DNA of 64,000 nucleotides from contig CAWIEI010000035.1 of the NCBI GenBank assembly GCA_963834965.1, positions 1 to 64,000 on the forward strand, written 5' to 3'. Positions 35,263-43,677 of the stretch are shown one piece after another. The position numbers were made by a program, and so were the translations under genes. The stretch's first letter is position 1. Each line of letters starts with the position of its first letter. The notes beneath the pieces are model-generated. The model did not search any database, had not been told where the DNA came from, and was given only the letters and a program-made list of their open reading frames with translations. The DNA comes from Fodinibacter sp963834965 (GTDB taxonomy: Bacteria; Actinomycetota; Actinomycetes; Actinomycetales; Dermatophilaceae).

Positions 35263-35970
35263 TCACTTGATCAGGCCGAAGAGGATCGCGAGCGGCGGGA
35301 TGATGAACCCGACCGCGATGACGGCGGCCAAGGTGTAGCCGATGGCCCGAGCCCGTCGATAGGCCGCCGGCGAGCTGGTCCAGCCGAGAGTCTGCTGCGA
35401 GCTGAAGATGCCGTGCGCGAGGTGCAGACCCAAGGCCCCCATCGCGATGAGGTAGATGATCGTCAGCCACGGCACCTGGAAGCTGGCCACGACGAGCCGG
35501 TAGGGGTTGTTGATGACGTTCGCGCCCTGCGCGTCGGGGTTGACCGAGATCTTGACGATGGTGAACTCGAGCAGGTGCCAGACGAGGAACAGCAGCAGGG
35601 CGATGCCGCCCCACCGCATCCACTTGGTGCGCATGGCCGTGCGGGCCGCGGAGTAGCGCGTGCGGCGGGCGTTGCCGGCCCGGGCCCACAGCCCCAGCCC
35701 CGCGTAGAGGTGGCCGACCAGGGACAGGATGAGCACGACGCGCAGGATCCAGAGCAGCCCGCCGTACGGCAGGATCGGCTCGCCGAAGGTGCGCAGGTGC
35801 TCGGCGTAGGTGTTGAACGCCTCCTCACCGGACAGCACCTTGAGGTTGCCGTACATGTGCAACAGGACGAACCCGACGAACACCAGCCCGGTGCCGGCCA
35901 TGAGGACCTTGAGGGCGATGGTGGTGCGGCGGGCCGACGCGGGACGCGATGGTGCTGTCGTTGTGGCCAC
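35263..35970 (-). CDS. sdhC: Succinate dehydrogenase cytochrome b subunit (single membrane anchor)
   Basis: 235-residue membrane anchor with five hydrophobic helices and histidines suited to bind two b-hemes (for example FVLLHMYGNL, LVGHLYAGLGLW, FLVWHLLEFTI, LGLHLAHGIFSS), the class-B arrangement with no SdhD. GTG at 35970 (VATTTAPSRPAS) is the first start near the first helix. First gene of the operon; a DtxR-like box lies 34-52 bp upstream. Confidence 0.92.
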   Translation of the reverse strand: MATTTAPSRPASARRTTIALKVLMAGTGLVFVGFVLLHMYGNLKVLSGEEAFNTYAEHLRTFGEPILPYGGLLWILRVVLILSLVGHLYAGLGLWARAGNARRTRYSAARTAMRTKWMRWGGIALLLFLVWHLLEFTIVKISVNPDAQGANVINNPYRLVVASFQVPWLTIIYLIAMGALGLHLAHGIFSSQQTLGWTSSPAAYRRARAIGYTLAAVIAVGFIIPPLAILFGLIK

Positions 35971-36003
35971 GGGTCGGATCCTAACCAGCGCTCGGAGGTG
36001 AGG

Positions 36004-36022
36004 CGAGGGCAGGCGAACCTTA
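36004..36022. promoter_or_regulatory. Candidate DtxR/IdeR iron box upstream of sdhCAB
   Basis: CGAGGGCAGGCGAACCTTA matches the 19-bp DtxR consensus TTAGGTTAGSCTAACCTWA at 14 positions, with 11 of 12 in the right half (AGGCGAACCTTA). Placement ahead of an iron-rich enzyme fits iron-dependent control; only one half-site is strong. Confidence 0.35.
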
Positions 36023-36189
36023 CTCAGGTGTGAGATTGGCCCGGTTACCAGCCGGTATGCCGGGTGGGCTCCCGCCCGGACGCGCCCGTCCGGCTTTGAG
36101 TGTGGTTCACGGGGCGCGAATGGCGCACGCTGGCTTCGCCGCCAACCCGAGCCCGAAACACCGATCCCCAGCCCACCTACGCTCCCAGC

Positions 36190-36454
36190 CAGAACACCGT
36201 GGGCGAACGTGGGAAAGCTACTCCCTTTGGTTCTACTTCGACGAGAACCACGAGCGGCCGCAAGTGGCCCTCCGGCGCGGCCGCATGCGGAGTTGCGAGC
36301 ATCGACGTCGTGACCGGAGAGCTCCTCGCCGGGACGGTCCCACCCAAGGTGCTGCGAGCCTCCGGAGATGCTGTTCGAGCGGTCAAAGCCGGCCGTGCCG
36401 ATCCGATCGAGGAGCCCAAGGCACCTCTGCTCCCACCGGGAGCAGGGGTGCCTT
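36190..36454 (+). pseudogene. DUF4160-like remnant, frameshifted
   Basis: Two pieces in different frames together resemble DUF4160: first SYSLWFYFDENHERPQVALRRG, then after a one-base shift VASIDVVTGELLAGTVPPKVLRASGDAVRAVKAG followed by RADPIEEP, like the family's end. The histidines of the usual PPHxH core and the middle helix are lost. It sits in the 650-bp gap between sdhC and the M28 gene, which holds no other gene. Family match is from memory and moderate. Confidence 0.4.
36418..36454. terminator. Strong bidirectional terminator, 17-bp stem
   Basis: AAGGCACCTCTGCTCCC (36418-36434) pairs with GGGAGCAGGGGTGCCTT (36438-36454), one G-T wobble, 3-nt loop. It ends the DUF4160-like remnant and could also stop M28 transcripts coming the other way. 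Confidence 0.75.
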
Positions 36455-36628
36455 CGTTTACGGCGTGTCGCGGAGGCGGCCCGGCTGCGTGACGGTCTTG
36501 CGGCCCGGCAGACCCAGCTGGGTGCGCGCGCGCCCAAACCACACCACACGCCGAACAGGCCGATGCGGCAGGGGCCGCGCTCCGGATGCCGTGGGCGCCG
36601 CCGGTCCGGCGCCGGTCCGGCGCCCGGA

Positions 36629-38176
36629 TCAGCCGGCTGAGCCGCCGACTGAGCCGCCGGGTGCGGGCGCCGGTCCCACCGGGGGGAAGGCGGCATCCCC
36701 CGGCACGCCGTTGATGTCGGAGGTGTTCATGGCGTACTGCAGCACCGCGAAGCCGAGGGCGTGGGTGTTGACGTCGAGGGCGTGCAGGTCGACGTTGGCC
36801 AGCGTGTCGCAGGCCCGGTGGTAGCAGGGGTCGTAGGGCTTGCCCGCGGTGCCGCCCCAGGCCTGCGCCTCCTGCGCCGTCTTGATGCCGTCGCCCCCGG
36901 AGAACAGGCCACCCGACGGGATGCCGGCCCGGAGGAACGGCCCGTCGTCGGAGCGGCCGTTGAGGTCGGTGCCCTTGACCGGAAGGCGTCGCTGCGCGAA
37001 GAACGCCTGGAAGGTCTTCTCGATGCGGTCCGAGCCGCTGGGCCCCGGCCCCGCACCCACGGCGTCGGAGTCGTCACCGTCGCGGACGAAGAACCCCGGG
37101 TTGGGCGACCCGATCATGTCGACGTTGAGGTAGAGGGCGATCCGGGCGCGCTCCTCGTCGGTGAGACCGGTGACGTAGCGGGTGGCGCCCACGAGGGAGG
37201 ACTCCCCACCACCCCACCAGGCGAAGCGCACCCTGTTGACCGGGTCGACCCGGGCCAGCTGCTCGGCGACCTCGAGCAGGGCGGCCGCACCGGAGCCGTT
37301 GTCGTTGATGCCGGGCCCGGCGTTGACCGAGTCGAGCTGGGCACCGGCCATGACGACGTTGCCGTCGTTCCCGCCGCTCGTCTCGGCGAGCACGTTGTAG
37401 GTCGTGGCGGGTCCGCGCGACGTCGCGGTGGCCACGTGCACCACCGAACCGCTCGTGGCCGCCAGGTCGGCGCCGACCGCCCGGGTCACCGACGTCACCG
37501 GGATGTCGAGGTCGAAGCCCTCGCCGAGGGTGCCGTCGAGGTCACCCGCCACGTTGTTGACGATGACGACGGCGGCCGCCCCCGCGGCATACGCGTTCTG
37601 CGCCTTCGTGGCGAAGGTGCAGCCACCGCGGCTGACCAGCGCGACGGTGCCGACAGGGAACCCGCCGTAGTCGGCGACGTCGCAGCCCGGCGTGACGTCG
37701 ACCGGGGCCGCGCGCAGGGCGGTGAGCGGGGCCGTGACGTCGCCGCCGCCCGAGTAGCCGAGGATCGCGTTCGCCACCGGAGCGGCGGGGGCCGGCGCCA
37801 CCCGCTGCAGCACCGCCGGCCGCAGTGACACGAAGGTGGTGAAGGTGAACGCCCGCACGTCGGGGGTGTAGCCCGCCGCCTTCAGCCGCTGCACGACGTA
37901 GTCGACCGACGCGTCGTAGCCAGGGGACCCCGAGACCCTGGTGCCGTGATGGGTGTCGGCCACCCGCTGCAGCGCCGCCTGGTGCTTGCGCACCCCGGCC
38001 ACGGTGATGCACTCGGCCAGCAGGGTGTGGGTGTCGTTCACCCGTGAGCCGCAGGCCGCCGGCCCGGCAGCTAGCTCCGGCGCCGCCGGCGGGGCGGCCC
38101 GGGCCACCGGCACGGCGCAGACGACGGCAGCCGTGGCCGCGAGGGCGGCGCAGAGTCTGCGGGTCGTGCGGGACAT
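36629..38176 (-). CDS. Secreted M28-family peptidase-like protein with altered active site
   Basis: 515 residues: signal peptide (cleavage near AARA, about residue 28), a PA domain (about 125-235) and an M28 aminopeptidase fold (about 255-490). Against S. griseus-type aminopeptidases, the first zinc-ligand His is Gln (GAQLDSVNAGPGINDNGSG), the catalytic Glu of the GAEE motif is Gly (WWGGGESSLVG), while the bridging Asp, second Glu, NVDMIG Asp and CYHRACD His remain. Activity is therefore doubtful. ATG at 38176 has GGAG at good spacing. A Pro/Gly-rich tail follows. Confidence 0.85.
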   Translation of the reverse strand: MSRTTRRLCAALAATAAVVCAVPVARAAPPAAPELAAGPAACGSRVNDTHTLLAECITVAGVRKHQAALQRVADTHHGTRVSGSPGYDASVDYVVQRLKAAGYTPDVRAFTFTTFVSLRPAVLQRVAPAPAAPVANAILGYSGGGDVTAPLTALRAAPVDVTPGCDVADYGGFPVGTVALVSRGGCTFATKAQNAYAAGAAAVVIVNNVAGDLDGTLGEGFDLDIPVTSVTRAVGADLAATSGSVVHVATATSRGPATTYNVLAETSGGNDGNVVMAGAQLDSVNAGPGINDNGSGAAALLEVAEQLARVDPVNRVRFAWWGGGESSLVGATRYVTGLTDEERARIALYLNVDMIGSPNPGFFVRDGDDSDAVGAGPGPSGSDRIEKTFQAFFAQRRLPVKGTDLNGRSDDGPFLRAGIPSGGLFSGGDGIKTAQEAQAWGGTAGKPYDPCYHRACDTLANVDLHALDVNTHALGFAVLQYAMNTSDINGVPGDAAFPPVGPAPAPGGSVGGSAG

Positions 38177-38335
38177 GGTGGGCTCCAGGGTCAAAGGGTG
38201 TGGCCGGCGAGGTGGCCACCCGACCGTAGCCGCGCGACTCCTCCCGGGTGCCATCCCAGCGTAAGGACGTCGTCAACGCCCGGTAAAGAGGGGCACCGGG
38301 GATGGGGTCGACCTCCCCGGCTCTGGTCCGGATCC

Positions 38336-38367
38336 CCGGGTGGCGGTGCGGTGGCACCACCACCCGG
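38336..38367. terminator. Possible terminator after rsmI
   Basis: CCGGGTGG (38336-38343) pairs with CCACCCGG (38360-38367), 47 bp beyond the rsmI stop. Modest 8-bp stem with further internal pairing. Confidence 0.35.
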
Positions 38368-38414
38368 ACAGACCACCGCCAGTCGCGCGGATGAACCAGA
38401 GCCCGAGCGGCGGC

Positions 38415-39251
38415 TCAGCCGCGGCGCTGGGCGATGGCGGCGTCGTAGAGCTGCTTCTTCGACAGGCCGGTGGCCGCGGCGACCTCGGCGCAGACGTCCT
38501 TGAGCCGCTCGCCCTCGGCCACCCGCCGGCGGATGCCGTCGAGCTGGCCGGCCAGGTCTGCCACCGGGCCCCTCGACCCGGCCACGACGACGGTGATCTC
38601 GCCGCGCACGCCCTCGGCCGCCCACGTCGCCAGCTCGGACAGGGTGCCGCGGCGCACCTCCTCGTAGGTCTTGGTCAGCTCGCGGCAGACCGCCGCCGTG
38701 CGGTCGGCGCCGAACGCCTCCGCCATCGCCGTCAGCGTTCGGGCCAGCCGGTGCGGCGCCTCGAAGAACACCATCGTGCGAGGCTCCGAGGCGAGGCCGG
38801 CGAGCGCCGCCGCCCGCTCCCCCGCCCGGCGGGACAGGAACCCCTCGAAGCAGAACCGGTCGACCGGCAGGCCCGAGACGGCCAGCGCCATGAGCACCGC
38901 CGACGGCCCCGGCACGCAGGTGACCCGCACGTCGATGCCGACCGCGGCGCTGACCAGGCGGTAGCCGGGGTCGGACACCGACGGCATCCCGGCATCGGTC
39001 ACCACGAGTACGCGCGCGCCCTCGCCCAGCCGCTCGACCAGCTCGGGGGTGCGCTCGGCCTCGTTGTGCTCGTGGTACGACACCACCCGACCGGTCGGGG
39101 TGACGTCGAGCTCCTGGCACAGCCGCCGCAGCCGGCGGGTGTCCTCGGCGGCGACCACGTCGGCGAGGCGCAGCTCGTCGGCCAGGCGCGGGGCGGCATC
39201 ACGCGGCTCGCCGATCGGGGTCGCTGCCAGCACCAGCACGCCGCCGCTCAT
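38415..39251 (-). CDS. rsmI: 16S rRNA (cytidine1402-2'-O)-methyltransferase
   Basis: Tetrapyrrole-methylase-fold enzyme modifying C1402 of 16S rRNA in the decoding centre. 278 residues with LVLAATPIGEPRDAAPR, ADVVAAEDTRRLRRL, VVTDAGMPSVSDPGYRLV and VPGPSAVLMALAVSGLP; a C-terminal helical tail RLKDVCAEVAAATGLSKKQLYD is typical. Start ATG at 39251 (MSGGVLVLAATPIG). Divergent from pmt, as in M. tuberculosis Rv1002c/Rv1003. Confidence 0.93.
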   Translation of the reverse strand: MSGGVLVLAATPIGEPRDAAPRLADELRLADVVAAEDTRRLRRLCQELDVTPTGRVVSYHEHNEAERTPELVERLGEGARVLVVTDAGMPSVSDPGYRLVSAAVGIDVRVTCVPGPSAVLMALAVSGLPVDRFCFEGFLSRRAGERAAALAGLASEPRTMVFFEAPHRLARTLTAMAEAFGADRTAAVCRELTKTYEEVRRGTLSELATWAAEGVRGEITVVVAGSRGPVADLAGQLDGIRRRVAEGERLKDVCAEVAAATGLSKKQLYDAAIAQRRG

Positions 39252-39311
39252 GAAGGCGATCCTCGCACGCGGTGGAAGGCACGCGGCGCGCACAAGAGCC
39301 CAACCTAGGAT

Positions 39312-40877
39312 GTGCCGGTGACCCGGACCGACGAGCTGCGCCTGCGGCTGCTCGGGACTCGCCCGACCGACCGGCTGTGGGGGTGGCTGGGGCCGGGACT
39401 CATCGCGCTCGTCGGTGGCGTGCTGCGGTTCTGGAACCTCGACCACCCCCGGGCCCTGGTGTTCGACGAGACCTACTACGTGAAGCAGGCGTACTCGCTG
39501 CTGCACTTCGGCGTCGAGATGCGGGTGCTCGACTCGCTCAAGAAGCCCGACGACGCCTTCGTCAGCGGCAGCCAGAACATCTTCTCCACGACCGACGGCG
39601 ACATGGTGGTGCACCCGCCCGCCGGGAAGTGGCTCATCGCGGCCGGCGAGTGGCTCTTCGGTTCCGGCTCGGGCCTGGGCTGGCGGTTCTCGGTGGCGCT
39701 GGTCGGCACGCTGTCGATCCTGATCGTGGGCCGCGTCGCGCGGCGGATGTTCGGGTCGACCGCCCTGGGCTGCGTGGCGGCCTTCCTGCTGGCCTTCGAG
39801 GGGTCGCACTTCGTGATGTCGCGCACCGGCATCCTCGACATCATCGTGTCGTTCTGGGCGCTGTGCGGCTTCGCGGCGCTGCTCGTCGACCGCGACCGCA
39901 GCCGCGAGATCCTCGCCGAGAAGGTGGGCGCGCTGCCCCGCGGCAGCTGGCCGGTGGGGATGGGGCCGTGGCTCGGCTGGCGGCCCTGGCGGTGGGTGGC
40001 GGGCCTGTCGCTCGGCCTGTGCACCAGCACCAAGTGGTCGGGCCTGTTCTTCCTGGCGGCGTTCGGCATCATGTCGGTCTGGTGGGACCTGGGCGCACGG
40101 CGGGCGGCCGGCGTGCGCAGGTGGGGGCGCGGCGCGCTGTTCAAGGACGGCCCGTTCGCCGCCCTGGCGATGGTGGGCACCGCGGTGGTCGTCTACGTGC
40201 TCTCGTGGTCGGGGTGGTTCCTCACCTCGATCGGCTACCACCGGCAGTGGAACACCTTCAACCCCGGGCAGGGGCCGCAGTGGCTGCCCCCGGTGCTGCG
40301 CAACTGGTGGAAGTACCACCAGGACGCCTACCAGTTCAACACCACGCTGCACACTCCGCACCCGTACCAGTCGAACCCGTGGTCGTGGCTGGTGCAGACC
40401 CGGCCGACGTCCTTCTTCTACGAGACCAAGGCCCGCGGCGTGGCCGGCTGCACGGTCGACCAGTGCTCCCAGGCGATCAACCCGATCGGCACCATCTCGG
40501 TCTGGTGGGTCGGCATCCTCGCCCTGCTCGTCGTGCTCTGGTGGTGGCTGGTGCGGCGCGACTGGCGGGCCGGAGCCATCGCTGCGGGGTTCATCGGCGG
40601 CTACCTGCCGTGGTTCATGTACCAGGACCGCACGATCTACACCTTCTACGCCGTGGCGTTCGAGCCCTTCGTGGTACTCGCGGTCGCCTTCCTCATCGGC
40701 CTGTGGGTGGGGCGACGCGAGGACGACCCGGCCCGCTGGCGGTGGCGCTGGTACGTCGTCGGCGGCTACCTGGCGTTCACCCTCGCGCTGTTCGCGTTCT
40801 TCCACCCGGTCTACGTGGCCGACACCATCCCCTACGAGCAGTGGCGCTGGCGGATGTGGTTCCCCAGCTGGATCTGA
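39312..40877 (+). CDS. pmt: Dolichyl-phosphate-mannose-protein mannosyltransferase
   Basis: Membrane GT39 glycosyltransferase transferring mannose from polyprenyl-phosphate to Ser/Thr of exported proteins. 521 residues, about eleven membrane segments, with the catalytic acidic pair in LVFDETYYVKQAY (about residue 50), HPPAGKWLI and the conserved PYQSNPWSWLVQTRP. A GTG at 39318 (VTRTDELR) has better spacing from AGGA and may be the true start. Secreted lipoproteins and the RpfB-like protein are plausible substrates (inferred). Confidence 0.93.
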   Translation: MPVTRTDELRLRLLGTRPTDRLWGWLGPGLIALVGGVLRFWNLDHPRALVFDETYYVKQAYSLLHFGVEMRVLDSLKKPDDAFVSGSQNIFSTTDGDMVVHPPAGKWLIAAGEWLFGSGSGLGWRFSVALVGTLSILIVGRVARRMFGSTALGCVAAFLLAFEGSHFVMSRTGILDIIVSFWALCGFAALLVDRDRSREILAEKVGALPRGSWPVGMGPWLGWRPWRWVAGLSLGLCTSTKWSGLFFLAAFGIMSVWWDLGARRAAGVRRWGRGALFKDGPFAALAMVGTAVVVYVLSWSGWFLTSIGYHRQWNTFNPGQGPQWLPPVLRNWWKYHQDAYQFNTTLHTPHPYQSNPWSWLVQTRPTSFFYETKARGVAGCTVDQCSQAINPIGTISVWWVGILALLVVLWWWLVRRDWRAGAIAAGFIGGYLPWFMYQDRTIYTFYAVAFEPFVVLAVAFLIGLWVGRREDDPARWRWRWYVVGGYLAFTLALFAFFHPVYVADTIPYEQWRWRMWFPSWI

Positions 40878-40900
40878 CCCGCGCGCGCGAGCGCACAGGG

Positions 40901-40936
40901 CGACGGGCCGGAGGAGATGTCCTCCGGCCCGTCGCC
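40901..40936. terminator. Bidirectional terminator, 16-bp perfect stem
   Basis: GCGACGGGCCGGAGGA (40901-40916) pairs exactly with 40921-40936 around a GATG loop, between convergent pmt and the M6 protease gene. Confidence 0.8.
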
Positions 40937-40965
40937 GTTGTGTCCTGCTCAGGTGGTTCCCGTGG

Positions 40966-43416
40966 TCAGCGGGTGGCCGCCCGGGTGTCGATCCGGATCT
41001 TCACCGAGGTGCCCTTCTCCTCCAGCACCCGGATGGTGGTGCCGCTACCGGCGACCTTCACACCAGCAGTGGGCTGGTCCTTCTTGAAGTACCGGTTCGG
41101 GTTGGTGTCGTCGAACAGCGGGTTGCCGTTCTGGCCACGCAGGTAGCTGGCCTGGCCGGTGACCGGGTCGTGCAGGGTGAACGAGTCCACCTTCTGCAGC
41201 CCGAACGTGGCGTCGTACATCTGGATGCGCGGGCGCCACGGCTGGCCGTCGAGCTTGTAGACCGTGCGCGGGTGCGCATCGATCGGGAGGATGAGCCCCT
41301 CACCGGGGTGCTGGCTCGTGTTGTTGTCGCTCTGCGAGGTGTCCCACAGCGAGATGAGCAGGCCGTCCTGGTAGGGGAAGTGCTCCACGAAGTCGGGCTT
41401 GTCCGGGAACCCGAAGTTGTACGGGCCCGTCTTCAGGTACTTGTCGAACGACACGTACTCACGGTTGCTCGCGATGTAGTGCCGCTGGAAGGCCTGGGTC
41501 GAGCTGGCCCCGACCGAGGAGAAGCCGTCCAGAGTCCAGCCGTTGGGGCTGGTCTCCGCACCGTCCGTGAGCAGCGTGGTGCCGCTCGCGGTCAGGACGA
41601 CGTCGTCGACGAAGATGCCGCTGACGACGTCGGGGTTGGTGCCCTGTGCAGCACCGTCGGTGGAGTAGCGGACCCGCAGGGTGACCGTCTTGCCGGCGTA
41701 GGCCGACAGGTCGAAGGTGGCCGGGGTCCAGGCCGGCTGGTAGCCGTCGATGCCGTTGCCCTCGGCGGCCTTGGTGATGTTGCCGGCGATGGCCTTGAAG
41801 CCAGTGCCGTCGTTGACCTCGACGTAGGCGTAGTCGCACGCATCCGGGCCGCAGTCCTCGATGTTCCAGCGAGCCTTGAACGACAGGGACGCCGAGCCGG
41901 CCGGAAGGGTGACCGAGCGCGACATCGTCGACTCCAGGTTGTCACCGGCACCGGAGTACCACTGCTTGGACCCGGTGGCCGGTGCGCCGAGGTCGGTGGT
42001 CACCGTCTTGTCGGGAAGGTTGACCACGACGGCCTGGGCCCTCTTGGAGTTGTACTCGTGCGGGCCGAGCTGCATGGTGCGGCGCTGGCCGGTGTTGACG
42101 ATCTCGTAGTCGAGCCAGCCGAGCTGCAGCTTGTCCCAGGCGCCCAGGTCGGCCGCGCGCGAACCGATGGCGTTGTCGCCGGGCGCGGAGTTGCGGCTCT
42201 GCGACATCAGGGTCCACCAGGCGACCGGGTTCTCGCGGCTCGCCGGCGGGCCGGAGGTGTCGTACTCGTCGGGCAGGCCGAGGTCGTGGCCGAACTCGTG
42301 GGCGATGACCGACAGGCCACCGTTCTCGGGCTGCACCGTGTAGTCAGCCGCCCAGATACCGGTGGAGCCGACGGGCGTACCGCCAAGGAGCGGGATGGGC
42401 GCAGCCGGGTTGTTGCCCTGGAAGGCGCGCCAGCGGTGCGACCAGATGGCGTCCTCACCCTGGTAGGGGTCGATGTTGGCCTGGTCGCCACCGGCGTGCA
42501 CGATCTGCAGGTGGTCGATGTAGCCGTCGGGCTCGTTGAAGTTGCCGTCACCGTCGATGTCGTAGCGGTCCCACTTGTCGAACCGCTTGATGGTCGCCTT
42601 GATCTGCGCGTCGGTCTGGCCGGCGGCCTTCTGCTGCGTGACCCACGCGGCCATGCCGTCCTTGACCAGCTGCCAGGTGTTGCTGCAGACGTTGCTGGCG
42701 CAGGGGTAGCCATCGCTGCGGCCGTAGCGGGCCTCGTTGTAGGGCACCGTCACTGGGTCGGTGACCAGGCCGGCGATGGAGTAACGGCCGGAGGACTGCT
42801 TCTCGTAGTACTGCCGCATCGACTCGGTGCCGGTGACGGAGCCGTTGCCGAAGTAGAGATCCTGGTAGTAGGCCTTGCCGTAGTGCGCGTTCCAGTCGGT
42901 GGTGTTGTCCAGAGCGCGGTTGGGCTGGGGGATCTGGTTGAACCGGGGTCCGTCGAAGCGGGTCGGGCCCGGGATGTTGGCGTTGGTGTCCTGGTCGGGG
43001 TAGTCCGGGTGGCGCTGGTTGCCGAACTGCACGACGAGCACGAAGAGCTGGTCGGTGTTCTCCCGGGCGAGCTCGACGTACTGGTCGACCTTCTTGGCCT
43101 TCTGTGCCTTCTTCTTGCCCTTCGCGGCCGTGGCAGCCCGCTCGGACTGGCCGACCTTGACGACGGTGCTGCCGCCGATCTGCTGTGGTGTGGCCTGTCC
43201 CTGCAGCACCGCGGAGACCGCGGTCTTGCGCAGCTCGGCCTGCTTGTCGGCGATGGGGTCGGGCAGGCTGTCGCTCGGGGTGGCGGCTTGTGGCTCGCCG
43301 AGCGCGCTCTGCGACGGGGCCTTGGTGGCGCTGGCGGCCGCCATGGGAGCGGTCATCGTCGCCCCCATCCCCGCGGCGAGAGCCAGGCTGAGTAGCCCGG
43401 TGGTGGTCTTTCGCAC
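40966..43416 (-). CDS. Secreted M6 (immune inhibitor A) metalloprotease
   Basis: 816-residue exported protease: signal peptide (residues 1-30), a propeptide with a Lys-rich patch KGKKKAQKAKK, the M6 catalytic domain with zinc motif AHEFGHDLGLPDEYD (about residue 372) and Met-turn-like WTLMSQSRNSAPGD, followed by beta-rich MAM/CUB-like regions (VDDVVLTASG). Related to InhA of Bacillus; likely degrades extracellular proteins. GTG at 43416 has AGGAGG seven bases upstream. Confidence 0.92.
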   Translation of the reverse strand: MRKTTTGLLSLALAAGMGATMTAPMAAASATKAPSQSALGEPQAATPSDSLPDPIADKQAELRKTAVSAVLQGQATPQQIGGSTVVKVGQSERAATAAKGKKKAQKAKKVDQYVELARENTDQLFVLVVQFGNQRHPDYPDQDTNANIPGPTRFDGPRFNQIPQPNRALDNTTDWNAHYGKAYYQDLYFGNGSVTGTESMRQYYEKQSSGRYSIAGLVTDPVTVPYNEARYGRSDGYPCASNVCSNTWQLVKDGMAAWVTQQKAAGQTDAQIKATIKRFDKWDRYDIDGDGNFNEPDGYIDHLQIVHAGGDQANIDPYQGEDAIWSHRWRAFQGNNPAAPIPLLGGTPVGSTGIWAADYTVQPENGGLSVIAHEFGHDLGLPDEYDTSGPPASRENPVAWWTLMSQSRNSAPGDNAIGSRAADLGAWDKLQLGWLDYEIVNTGQRRTMQLGPHEYNSKRAQAVVVNLPDKTVTTDLGAPATGSKQWYSGAGDNLESTMSRSVTLPAGSASLSFKARWNIEDCGPDACDYAYVEVNDGTGFKAIAGNITKAAEGNGIDGYQPAWTPATFDLSAYAGKTVTLRVRYSTDGAAQGTNPDVVSGIFVDDVVLTASGTTLLTDGAETSPNGWTLDGFSSVGASSTQAFQRHYIASNREYVSFDKYLKTGPYNFGFPDKPDFVEHFPYQDGLLISLWDTSQSDNNTSQHPGEGLILPIDAHPRTVYKLDGQPWRPRIQMYDATFGLQKVDSFTLHDPVTGQASYLRGQNGNPLFDDTNPNRYFKKDQPTAGVKVAGSGTTIRVLEEKGTSVKIRIDTRAATR

Positions 43417-43677
43417 TGGTTGTCCTCCTGCAGATGGTGAATGGTTTCGTGCTGCCCACGAGATCACCGAAGCGGCAACACTGCAGGCGACCATAGGTGG
43501 CGCTTCCCCCCTCCGCGATCGGAGCGACCGTCGAATCTGTGACCGGTAGAACCGGATTGGGAGCCCTGGGGACGACCGGTCTCGCACGCAGCGGCGCCCG
43601 CCGCCCCCGGGTGCGCCCGCCGCCGCGCCGGATGCCGGTGCCCGGGCCCTGTCGGTGGGCGGCGCTAGGTTCGGGTC

